Assembly: GCF_003185895.1 (NCBI RefSeq)
Contig: NZ_QHLY01000012.1
Span: 1 to 64,000 of the forward strand
Reading direction: 5' to 3'
DNA length: 64,000 nucleotides
Origin: Cryobacterium arcticum
GTDB taxonomy: Bacteria > Actinomycetota > Actinomycetes > Actinomycetales > Microbacteriaceae
The notes under the pieces were generated by a model, which was not told the origin of the DNA, made no database searches, and was given only the letters and a program-made list of their open reading frames with translations. How positions within the stretch are numbered: the stretch's first letter is position 1; the number at the start of each line of letters is the position of its first letter. Below are positions 27,047 to 35,929 of the stretch, one piece after another. A program made the translations under genes and the position numbers.

Positions 27047-27444
27047 CACGGTGCTGCCACCGTGGCAGCACCGCACCATCTGGGGTTATGCCGCTTGGAA
27101 CCGAATCTGTGGCCCGAGCGCCGCAGCTATCCTGACCGTGCTCGCGATAGATGCTGACTTCTCACGGTGCCGCCACGGCGGCGGCGCCGTGCCATCTGGG
27201 GTTTTGTAGTGCCGAGGCAAATCTGCCTAAGTGGCCCTCAACTGTCGTTTCGCGGATGTCGATCGCTTGCGGTGATGCCGCTGCGGCCCCACCATGCGAT
27301 CTGGGGTTTTGTCGCTTCGCAGGGAATCTTCGCTTCGGACCGCCGCGCTCACCGACCGGCATTGGCGAGAGATGACCACCGTTCACGGTTGTGCCACGGT
27401 GGCCCCACCGTCCCATCTGGAATTTTACCGAGGGCCCGAGAATC
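27047..27444. repeat. Four copies of a structured repeat behind the integrase
   Basis: Units of about 62 bp begin at 27047, 27163, 27269 and 27384, spaced 106-116 bp. Each starts with a GC-rich dyad (GGTGCTGCCACCGTGGCAGCACC in unit 1, partly decayed in others), continues with a conserved CATCTGGGGTTTTG block and ends with an AATCTG-like tail. Unit 1 directly follows the integrase stop. No known family is recognised. Intervening spacers of about 45-50 bp differ. Confidence 0.75.
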
Positions 27445-27516
27445 AGATCGTCCATGCAATGTTCGGGCTTTCTAAGATCTACCTTCCATTTTGCGCCGAG
27501 GATCGAGCGTTTTCAA

Positions 27517-28033
27517 TCATTCCATCATCGAAAGCGGGGGGAATGTCCGTAACTTCCTTGGAGGGCATCCTGAGGGCCTGCCATTCTCGATGTACACGTT
27601 CGCGTCCTCGCCCGACTGGCCTATCTCGTTCTGTTGTTCTCTCGTGAGTTGCGCCTTGACCGCGAGGATCAGCGCCCGCTCTGCATCCGAGCCGAGCTGA
27701 TGCTGGGTAGCAAGCCCGCAGTCCGGCCTTGAAGGCCTCGTGGCGCTCACTGGGTTCTGCGACGGTGATGATGGCGCTTCCGTACGAGGTCGCCGGGTCC
27801 AAGCCGTCCATGGCGAACAAATTGATCGAGATGTCGTCCAGCTTCACCAGCGCGCAGGCCAACCTCCCGCAGCCGCAGCGCGGCATCGCCGAAGCAGTCG
27901 ATGCACTAGCGGTCACGACGCTGCCCGACCTCCAACACTCCGTGAAGTGGGGCAATGGGTACGACGGTGTCGGCGACGGCGGGTGCTTCATCTGCGGCGG
28001 CTTCGCGGCTGACACGCACCGCTGTATCGGCAC
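27517..28033 (-). pseudogene. Possible decayed gene, two overlapping minus-strand frames
   Basis: Protein-like stretches occur on the minus strand in two frames. One reads VKLDDISINLFAMDGLDPATSYGSAIITVAEPSERHEAFKAGLRA (about 27730-27900). It is followed in the next frame by GSDAERALILAVKAQLTREQQNEIGQSGE (about 27600-27690). Together they suggest one gene broken by a frameshift near 27710. I recognise no family, and the call rests only on amino-acid composition. Confidence 0.25.
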
Positions 28034-28051
28034 GTCCCGGAATCCCGCATT

Positions 28052-30511
28052 TCAACGTCGCTTCTTTCGCTTCGCTGGCTTCGAGATCGGCGTCGACCGC
28101 TTGGCGCTCGGCGGGAGTCGGCTTATCAAGTCTGAGGCTGGCCGAAGAGACGCCAGAAGAGGGACGAGTTCGGCGCTGAGCGGCCCAATGTCTCCGTCGT
28201 AATACACGCCCGCGAGGTCTTTTTTCGACTCGTCATACATGAAGACCGCTCCACGAGGCATGGCGAGCTGATGCTTCTTCACACGGAGATATCTGCGGAT
28301 GTGCGTCTCCGCGTTGATAGCACTTTCGTGAGCGGGTCGTGTGGCCCAGATCAAGAGCCAGCCCTCGGATTGCTTGGCGGTCCCTGTGAGTGGCGTTGCC
28401 AAGCTACGACCTCGGCCATTCGTTGACGGATTGCTGAGCAGATCCTTTCCGTTGCGAGCGAATTGACGCTGTGCGCCCGTCGACCCGGACAGGAGTGTGG
28501 CGCCGATGCTGAGCCATCCGGTCACTCGCCTGGATTCTAGCTCGTCGATTAATGCCGCGGCGGGTGAGGTGACCATGGTGGGCTTAGGCGCGTTTACCGT
28601 ATCCGGATGCCGCGCGGAGTAGAACCACTGGTCCAATTGGTCGGTTCGACTGGTGACGAACTGCGGGACCTGAGTTCTATAGCGTCGCCGATCCGCTGTA
28701 GTTGGAGCCGGCATGAACGGAAAAGCAGCCTGGACAGCCTCGGGGTTTGGTTCTACCCAGAGTCCCGCCTCGAAGAAGTAGAGGAAGAGATCAAGTTCAT
28801 CCGGAGCACTAAACATAATTGTCACTTCGGGGTCGCGTCGCCTCCGTAGGTACAGGAGAAACTCTGCCGGACGCTCAATGAGCTGAGTGATGAGCTCAAG
28901 ATCATGGAGCGACACAGTCCATGGAATGTTCTCGACGCTAAGTAAATCAGCCTCTATCAAATGTGCCGTAGCCGTCAGCACACTAGCGAGGTCATCGAGG
29001 CTGACCGCAATAGTGTGAATCTCTCGAATGTGACTTAGGTCGACCCAGCCTTCGCCCTCAATTCGAAGCCCACCGTCGTGATCGATGCGGTCCCGCATAC
29101 GCCCGGCTTGGGCAGCCGCCTTGGTGATGATCCCTGTTAGGTCCGTACGAATGCGTTGCTTCTTCCCGCCGCGCGAGAGTGAGCTCAGGGCAACTGCCTT
29201 GTCTTCGACAATTATCGCGACGTCATCGAGGACGACGAGGTGATCCCCCTCTACTCGTTTGGTGTACCTCGCAGGGTCCTTGGTGATCTCTTCGTTTTCA
29301 TTGGCGGCAACGTAGTACTCGAAGGCGTCTCGGAAAAATGCACCCGGTAGAACTCTGTCAAGTGCCACCCGCGTCCTGGCTTCAAGCAAGTCGCCCCGAT
29401 GCTTTGCATATTTGTCCCAGACAACGGTTGTCTTCAGGTACTCCTCCAAGTTCTCCCGGACCGCGAAGGTGTTGAGAGCATTATGGGCGAGCATCACTCG
29501 ATCCTCGGCGGCAATAATCAGGGGACGGCTACGCATCGGGTTGTTCCCGGTCACAAAAGCGTCGACGACATCGGAAACTGAGGAAGCTCCGAGGTCGAGC
29601 CGAAATCGCTCGATGACTGCGCGGACACGCGTTTCGCTGATGCCTGTGCATTCCGCCAATTCACTGGCAGTCACGGTGACGTCACGAGCCTCCGGTTCAA
29701 AGACCGAGTTGAAGGTTTCCCTCGCGCTCTTCACCAGCTCAGGATCGTGCTCCGTACCTTCACCCGAGTCAATCATCGTGGACATCGTCACTGCCATTGC
29801 CTCGCGCCGCGCGTTGAGCGCAACCATTTGCAAGTCATGGCAGGCGTTCAGAATGGCGAGTGCTTCACCGGCGTTGAATCCAAGTCCGGTAGTGAGCGCT
29901 GCTTGGATGACTGAGTCTCCGTCTAAGAGTGCGAGATTTGTCTCGCTCACCATTTCCGGGTACGAGAGATTTCGCACCCAAATCTCGGACCCTTGAATGA
30001 GCAGCGAAACCATCGACATCTTGTCAGTCGGGTCCGCCTGAGCAGCCGCTCGAAACTGAGCGAGTCGGAGCAGGGCATTTAGCTCCTCCTTCGCTCCTGC
30101 GACGAACTCGCTCATCTCTTGCGATTGAACCTCTTTCCCTTGGACCTTAGCGAACGGCGGTTCCGGCCTGACAGCAAGTGCGACCAGCGCGAGCAGTTCC
30201 ACGTTGGCTGCCCCGGCATCGGCCGAGTTCGCCATTACGCCCTCTGGGGCCATGGGTAGTAGAGACATGCGAGCCACCTCTATAAGCCTGATGGCGTCAA
30301 ATCGACTCATTTTACTCGCGAGGGCATCAACTGATTCGGCAAATGCAATCTCGATTGCTTCCGAAGAAGCGTCCGGGGTCGCGAACTTATTGGCCAAGTC
30401 CAGCATTGCGGCCCAACTGTCTGCAATGACCGCGATGTGCGGATCGGTTTCAGCGCCTGGTCCTGCAGCTTGCCCCCGCGAATTCCTCTTGTTGCGTTTT
30501 GATCGACCCAT
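28052..30511 (-). CDS. Large PD-(D/E)XK-like protein, putative defence nuclease
   Basis: An 819-residue protein with no membrane segment. Residues 1-270 are helical. A helix-turn-helix-like segment (TASELAECTGISETRVRAVIERF) lies near residue 290. From about 385 a nuclease-like core follows: GDLLEARTRVALDRVLPG, then VVLDDVAIIVEDKAVAL near residue 430, with an acidic residue on one strand and E-x-K on the next, as in PD-(D/E)XK enzymes. The C-terminus ends in a basic tail (AKRKKRR). ATG 30511 has AAGGGA six bases upstream. It diverges from the helicase-nuclease gene across a 449-bp gap. Function is inferred; no named family is recognised. Confidence 0.6.
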   Translation of the reverse strand: MGRSKRNKRNSRGQAAGPGAETDPHIAVIADSWAAMLDLANKFATPDASSEAIEIAFAESVDALASKMSRFDAIRLIEVARMSLLPMAPEGVMANSADAGAANVELLALVALAVRPEPPFAKVQGKEVQSQEMSEFVAGAKEELNALLRLAQFRAAAQADPTDKMSMVSLLIQGSEIWVRNLSYPEMVSETNLALLDGDSVIQAALTTGLGFNAGEALAILNACHDLQMVALNARREAMAVTMSTMIDSGEGTEHDPELVKSARETFNSVFEPEARDVTVTASELAECTGISETRVRAVIERFRLDLGASSVSDVVDAFVTGNNPMRSRPLIIAAEDRVMLAHNALNTFAVRENLEEYLKTTVVWDKYAKHRGDLLEARTRVALDRVLPGAFFRDAFEYYVAANENEEITKDPARYTKRVEGDHLVVLDDVAIIVEDKAVALSSLSRGGKKQRIRTDLTGIITKAAAQAGRMRDRIDHDGGLRIEGEGWVDLSHIREIHTIAVSLDDLASVLTATAHLIEADLLSVENIPWTVSLHDLELITQLIERPAEFLLYLRRRRDPEVTIMFSAPDELDLFLYFFEAGLWVEPNPEAVQAAFPFMPAPTTADRRRYRTQVPQFVTSRTDQLDQWFYSARHPDTVNAPKPTMVTSPAAALIDELESRRVTGWLSIGATLLSGSTGAQRQFARNGKDLLSNPSTNGRGRSLATPLTGTAKQSEGWLLIWATRPAHESAINAETHIRRYLRVKKHQLAMPRGAVFMYDESKKDLAGVYYDGDIGPLSAELVPLLASLRPASDLISRLPPSAKRSTPISKPAKRKKRR

Positions 30512-30960
30512 CAACGGTCCCTTGTTCGTTCGCTAGTCTGTGAGGTCATGGTTCAGGGTAGTGGCCTCGCTGAACCCGATCTTGATGTGCTCGAACAGTT
30601 GAACCGAGGGCATATCGATGGTGGGTCGGTGAGAATTTCAGGCGCACGGCGTGGTCTTCAGTGGCCCAAAGTCGATCGCGCCAAATCGCCCGGCTGGCTG
30701 CCCCATTCTGGTCCCAGAGGCGACAGCTGTCGGACGTGTCCAGCCAACGTGTCCAACTAATTTTTGTTTAGACGGCCCTTAGTTCCAGGCAAGAAGGGCA
30801 ATTCTCGGACCGGCCCCGCCGTGAGTAACTAGAAAGGGGGGGAGCCCGGGAGCTCACTTCTGGCTTATGGGATACGCGCGAACAGTAATGTTTGGACCGG
30901 GGGCGCGCCGCGCTTGCATCGATGCGTCGCGGCCAGATGCTTCTCGAGCGGAGAAGGACC
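30512..30960. other. Divergent intergenic region of the putative defence block
   Basis: The region separates two outward-facing genes and must hold promoters for both. A 70-codon frame at 30548-30760 has no protein-like features and is not called. No strong repeat or terminator is seen. Confidence 0.4.
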
Positions 30961-33438
30961 ATGGATTTCAGCGCGCTACTTCGGGACGCCGAACTCGGAC
31001 TGCCAACAGAGCCACGGGAGCTGTACGAACAACTCCCGAAAAAGCAAGAAGGATGGGGCTACCTCCGAGACGTACAAGCTCAGATCCTCACGCGTTGGCA
31101 CGAAGTGCGCGACACAAGAGACATCGTCGTGAAGGTCAATACTGGCGGCGGAAAAACGATAGATGGGCTCGTGATGTTGCAGAGCTACCTCAATGAGGGA
31201 ATTGCTCCTGCTTTGTACGTCGCACCCGACTCTTATCTCGTTTCTCAGGTAATCAGTGAGGCCGAACATCTCGGGATACAAGCCGTCACCGATCCAGAAG
31301 ACAGTCGATATTTCTCCGGCGAGGCAATTGCGGTGGTTACCGCCGCGAAGCTCTTCAACGGGCGGTCAGTGTTTTCCGACAACAGACCTACTTCCCAACG
31401 AGTGCCCATCGGTGCCGTAGTAATTGACGACGCGCACGCAATTCTGTCGATTCTCCGGGGGCAGATGTCGCTTGAGATCCCCCGCAAGAATGCCACTTTC
31501 GACCAACTGCTGAACTTGTTCGAGGATGACCTCAAGGAGCAATCACCTGACGCACTTCTCGACATCCGGGAAGCAACCGGTGGTGGATTTGTCCGTGTCC
31601 CGTTCTGGGCAGTGAACTCCAAAATCGACGCCCTCCGGGGTATTCTCCGTGCCCATAGTCCCGCCAACACCAGCGACTTTTCATGGGATGCGATCAGAGA
31701 GGTTCTGGAGCTATGCAGGATCGTCTTTACCAGGTCTGCGATCACCATCGTTCCCCCGTGTCCTCCAATCCAGCGCGTGTCGAGCTACGTCGAAGCGAAG
31801 CGGCGAATCTTCCTCACCGCAACCCTCGCAAACGACAGTTCCCTCGTCACGGATTTTGGGGTGGAACCAGATCTCGCCAGGGCGCCTATCCAGCCACTCA
31901 CGGCTGGCGATATCGGAGAGCGCTTGATCCTGGCTCCACAGGAAATCAATCCGTCTATATCGGCGGAAGATATTCGGGCGGCTGTCCACGAGTTAAGCAA
32001 GAGCCAAAACACGCTCGTTATCGTCCCCAGCGACAAAGCTATGGACAGATGGGATGGGCTAGCCGACGCCCGCGCCGACAAGAGCAACATGAAGCAAACT
32101 GTCGCGAATATGAAGGCCGGGCACGTCGGATTGGTCGTGATGGCGAACAAATACGATGGCATCGACCTACCCCAACGAGCGTGCCGGATCCTCGTTTTGG
32201 ACGGCCTACCTGAATCGTTTAGCGGCGATGAACGTCTCGAGGCGCTTTTGGCAAAGTCCGCTGCAGGAATCGACGATCGCCAAGTGCAGCGGCTCGAACA
32301 GGGCATGGGACGCGCGGTTCGAAGCAACGAAGATCATTGCGTGGTTTTCTTGATCGGGAAAAGGCTCGCACAGCTGACAGTGGACCCACGAACCCTTGAA
32401 CGCTTCAGCCCCGCGACACAGGCGCAACTCAAAGCATCACGCACTGTAGCTCGGACAATGGATAACACACCCTTGTCGAAGATCGTCGAGACCGCTCGAC
32501 AGGCCTTAGACCGAGACGAGTCTTGGGTCACGTTTGCGAAAAGGGCTCTCAGAGGGATTGACCCAGGCTTGGCAAGGGTCGAAGAAAGCGCACCAGCATT
32601 GCGGCGCTCCTTCGATGACGCTGTCGCTGGGGACCTCCACGGAGCCGCAGAGCAACTCGCGGTTGCTGCTGAAGCGTGCGTGGACCCCCGATTGGCCGGG
32701 CAATTGCTTGAGCAGCAAGCGGTTTACATCGGCAGATACGATCCTGCCACGGCACAGAGTGTGCTTGCTGTGGCGCGAGCGAAGAACCCGTATGTAGTCC
32801 GTCCTCTTTCTGGTCTGACATTCCGGCCGATCTCCTATCTTGGAGCCCAAGCAGACAAGATGTCGACGCGACTGACACGAATGTTCGGGACGCCAGCACA
32901 CATGAGGGTAGGGATAGAAGGCGTATTAGAGCGATTGGCATTTGATCCCACGGCCGTCGAGGAATTCGAGGAGGCTCTTATGGAGCTGGGGCTATTTCTT
33001 GGAATCGGCTCGCAACGGCCGGAGCGTGAACTCGGAAACGGGCCCGACAATCTATGGGCTATCGAAAGTGGCCGATACTGGGTAATTGAAGCAAAGAGCG
33101 GCGCCACCAGTGAATTCGTCGGTAAGCGCGACGCTGCGCAGCTCGGTGCAGCGCTCCAGTGGTTTGGAAACAAGTACCCCGTGGACCAAGCAGCAACGCC
33201 AGTGATGATCCACCACTCCCGGAAGCTCTACTCTGACGCCACAGCTCCTACGGGGATGCGGGTTCTCAACATGCGGGCGATGGGCGAACTTAGCGCTTCC
33301 GTCCGATCGCTCAGCGAGGGCCTTGCGGCCGAAGGCTGGAACGACCTCGGCCGAGTCGCTGCACTCATTGAAGGCAACCGGCTCCACCCCGACGGCCTAA
33401 CTGCAAGGCTCATCGCACCGACCGGTGGCACTTCCTAG
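30961..33438 (+). CDS. SF2 helicase fused to a C-terminal nuclease domain
   Basis: An 825-residue protein. The helicase part has motif I NTGGGKT (residues 60-66), motif II IDDAH in place of DEAH (155-159), motif III LTATL, and motif VI QGMGRAVR. The nuclease part near the C-terminus reads DNLWAIESGRYWVIEAKSGA (about residues 697-714), with an acidic residue then E-A-K, the PD-(D/E)XK pattern. Helicase-nuclease fusions of this kind act on foreign DNA in several phage-defence systems, which is only an analogy here. ATG 30961 has GGAGAAGG upstream. Codon use is less GC-biased than in the backbone, fitting transfer. Confidence 0.82.
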   Translation: MDFSALLRDAELGLPTEPRELYEQLPKKQEGWGYLRDVQAQILTRWHEVRDTRDIVVKVNTGGGKTIDGLVMLQSYLNEGIAPALYVAPDSYLVSQVISEAEHLGIQAVTDPEDSRYFSGEAIAVVTAAKLFNGRSVFSDNRPTSQRVPIGAVVIDDAHAILSILRGQMSLEIPRKNATFDQLLNLFEDDLKEQSPDALLDIREATGGGFVRVPFWAVNSKIDALRGILRAHSPANTSDFSWDAIREVLELCRIVFTRSAITIVPPCPPIQRVSSYVEAKRRIFLTATLANDSSLVTDFGVEPDLARAPIQPLTAGDIGERLILAPQEINPSISAEDIRAAVHELSKSQNTLVIVPSDKAMDRWDGLADARADKSNMKQTVANMKAGHVGLVVMANKYDGIDLPQRACRILVLDGLPESFSGDERLEALLAKSAAGIDDRQVQRLEQGMGRAVRSNEDHCVVFLIGKRLAQLTVDPRTLERFSPATQAQLKASRTVARTMDNTPLSKIVETARQALDRDESWVTFAKRALRGIDPGLARVEESAPALRRSFDDAVAGDLHGAAEQLAVAAEACVDPRLAGQLLEQQAVYIGRYDPATAQSVLAVARAKNPYVVRPLSGLTFRPISYLGAQADKMSTRLTRMFGTPAHMRVGIEGVLERLAFDPTAVEEFEEALMELGLFLGIGSQRPERELGNGPDNLWAIESGRYWVIEAKSGATSEFVGKRDAAQLGAALQWFGNKYPVDQAATPVMIHHSRKLYSDATAPTGMRVLNMRAMGELSASVRSLSEGLAAEGWNDLGRVAALIEGNRLHPDGLTARLIAPTGGTS

Positions 33439-33596
33439 TTCCGCACCGACGCAGCGCACGCAAGTGTGACGGTCGGGGGTTCCATGTTGAAGCTCCCATG
33501 GGCTAGTAAGCCGACCGTCCGCCTCCACGCCGAAACCGATTGGGCGAGCCACGTCGTCGGCTCCCAGTAGTATCCAGGCAACGACGGAGGCTATCG

Positions 33597-35552
33597 GTGC
33601 GATCACGCGGCACGATGCATTTTCAAACCCTTAGATGTGACCAGTGCAAAGGCATTCGAGTGCTGGGCGCGGCTTGCCCCGACTGTGGGGCCAAGGCTCC
33701 CAAGAATGAGGTGAACGCTAACGTCGTCCGGCGACGGACGTCAGTCGTTCGAGTCGACGATGAATTGGTCATAAGGCGCGTCCAATTTTCGGGAGCCCAG
33801 CATGCGCAGCCCTCGCAGGTCTTAGACGCTATCAAATCGTTCACAAACGCCATCAGCACTTTCGCTGAAACCGATGGTTCCCCTGCCGCCGTTAAGGCGG
33901 TGACCGATGCGGTGGCGGCAATTGAGAGCCTGCGCTTTCGGCATGACTCCGTGCAGATCCTGAGACCGGACCTAGCGCTTGCACGAGCTATCAGCCGAAC
34001 GCTCGCCCAAATATCACTCCTCTGGGAGGCATACAAACCGGTATTGACGGCAAGCACGATGGCAGAGTCTGTGCAGCTTTCTGAAGGAGCGCAGGCTTTA
34101 CTCGACGGGGCCGGAGAATCTATTCGGAAGCATAACGCCCGCGCTGACGCGGTAGCAGTTTTCGAGGATCACACTGCAGGCAGCCTTTCGGAGCGCGCGC
34201 TTAAGGCACTTCGCGTCAACCGCCCAGGCTTATCTCTGCTCGAAGTTGCCTCATTGGGCGCGACCGAGGCGTCCGCGGAAGTAGGCGTCCCCGTTGCTGA
34301 TGCTCTCGGGGCTCAGTACCTCACGCTCATCGCAGTGGCTGAAGTCCACCTCGATATAGACCGCTTCCGCCGCGTGGCCAGTGAGGCGGCCCAGTTCTGC
34401 CATAAGAACAAGCTGCTGAGCGAGATCGCAGCGGCTCCGGAGGCCATCCAAGCGCTAGTAGAAGGGAATCGTGCGTACGCAGAAGCGATCACCGCATTCG
34501 AGGCCGTCCTGCAGCACGAGAAGAATGAGACAACGCTCATTCGGCGAATCATCAAACTTCATTCCGAGATATATGAAGGAGTGGGGCTCTATCAGTTCGT
34601 CTGGTATGCCCTCCTGTCAGGGATGAAGCAGAAGCCTTTTCATAAATTGGTCATGGAAGGGGCGACAGGTGCCGCTAATACACTTCTTAATTCCGAGATC
34701 GCGCCTTGGTTCCAGGGCAGTGATGCTTACTTGCGTCACGCTGGGCAGCACGGGGGCGCGTTCTCAATAGTGGACGGCAGAGTGCTTTTCAAGCTGGACA
34801 AGCCCAGAGAGCCGATGCGCGTCGAAGAAGTTATCGACACTATTTTCACTTTTTTCGAGTCCCTTGCTGCCACCTCTTGGGCGCTCTCGAATGCACTCTC
34901 CAACGCTGGGATTGAGGTGCCCACTCCGGATGCCGACGCGGCTTACATCGGGATGTCGAAGTTCAAGACCGCCGCGCTCTGGTTGTCCGATAGGGGCGAG
35001 GGCGTTTGTCGGTCGGAGGAGAAAGACAATGCGTGGGAATTTGATCTTGACGGCGTTGGTGGCGTTTCAGAGATTGCCTTGACCCTGGCCATGGCGGAGG
35101 GCACACTCCCGCACCAAATCTCTGTTCAACGCCACGCTTCTACCGACCCGTGGCTTGAAATACCACTCGACATGTACATTGCGCACGCAGATATGCTCTC
35201 CGCAGAACACACTCCATCGGAGTTCCTCATAAGTCTCTTGAAGCTGCGAGCCAGCTGCCATTCAGGGTCGCAGCCTCTAGCTGGCAGTGGTGACTTCAGG
35301 TATGCCATTGCCGTGCTCGGGCTGTTCATCCTTAATTCTGACGTGACCATGATCCGTCACATTCGCCAGGTCGAGGTGCTCGCCCGAAACGCTGGGGATC
35401 TCGATGCAATAAAGCTAATCCACGAGATCCTTCTTCAGTCTCGGGTCAAAGACCGCCATGCTGCACACAGGCTGAAGGCCCAACTGAACGAATACGTGCG
35501 GGAACTAGAACTAAACCTTCCGGAGAGTACCCGAGTCAGGATCCAGAGGTAG
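33597..35552 (+). CDS. Zinc-ribbon protein of unknown function, partner of the helicase
   Basis: A 651-residue protein. A Cys4 zinc ribbon sits at the N-terminus (C14-x2-C17 and C27-x2-C30). The remaining 600 residues are mostly helical, without membrane segments or a recognised domain. GTG 33597 has GGAGG six bases upstream. It lies 158 bases after the helicase-nuclease gene in the same direction and has the same relaxed codon use, so the two are probably a unit. A role in binding nucleic acid or a partner protein is a guess from the ribbon. Confidence 0.6.
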   Translation: MRSRGTMHFQTLRCDQCKGIRVLGAACPDCGAKAPKNEVNANVVRRRTSVVRVDDELVIRRVQFSGAQHAQPSQVLDAIKSFTNAISTFAETDGSPAAVKAVTDAVAAIESLRFRHDSVQILRPDLALARAISRTLAQISLLWEAYKPVLTASTMAESVQLSEGAQALLDGAGESIRKHNARADAVAVFEDHTAGSLSERALKALRVNRPGLSLLEVASLGATEASAEVGVPVADALGAQYLTLIAVAEVHLDIDRFRRVASEAAQFCHKNKLLSEIAAAPEAIQALVEGNRAYAEAITAFEAVLQHEKNETTLIRRIIKLHSEIYEGVGLYQFVWYALLSGMKQKPFHKLVMEGATGAANTLLNSEIAPWFQGSDAYLRHAGQHGGAFSIVDGRVLFKLDKPREPMRVEEVIDTIFTFFESLAATSWALSNALSNAGIEVPTPDADAAYIGMSKFKTAALWLSDRGEGVCRSEEKDNAWEFDLDGVGGVSEIALTLAMAEGTLPHQISVQRHASTDPWLEIPLDMYIAHADMLSAEHTPSEFLISLLKLRASCHSGSQPLAGSGDFRYAIAVLGLFILNSDVTMIRHIRQVEVLARNAGDLDAIKLIHEILLQSRVKDRHAAHRLKAQLNEYVRELELNLPESTRVRIQR

Positions 35553-35929
35553 AACTGCATCTCCGGCGCAAGCACGCAGGCGCTGGCATCGTGACAGCGG
35601 GGCTATCCGGCACGAACTCGGCGTGTCGGCTCCCATCAAACTGAACGAGCCGAGTCATCAGAACAACTGCCCTGAACCTTCCAAGGAATCGTTTGACATC
35701 GCATTCCCAGATGAAGTTAGCCGGTAGACGCACTCCGAACTGCTGGACATGCCCTGATTCAATCAGCCGTTGACCACGCCGCTATCTCGTCGAGTCGGCA
35801 GCCGGATCGGCGACACCAGCTCTACTCGGGGAACGGCACCCCCGGACCGCTGAGAATCCGAATTTGAATTGCCACGCCTCTTGCAGATCGAGGCGGCACA
35901 CCTCCTAGGTAACAACGAAGGAGGCCGCG
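35553..35929. other. Non-coding gap upstream of the relaxase, possible oriT region
   Basis: No gene is seen in these 377 bases. MobF relaxases usually act at an origin of transfer lying next to their own gene, so an oriT could be here. I see no clear inverted repeat that would mark a nick site. Confidence 0.3.

Noticed and set aside
30548..30760. A 70-codon frame between the divergent defence-like genes
   Set aside because: No domain, no clear ribosome site, and composition unlike protein; it probably lies in the promoter region.
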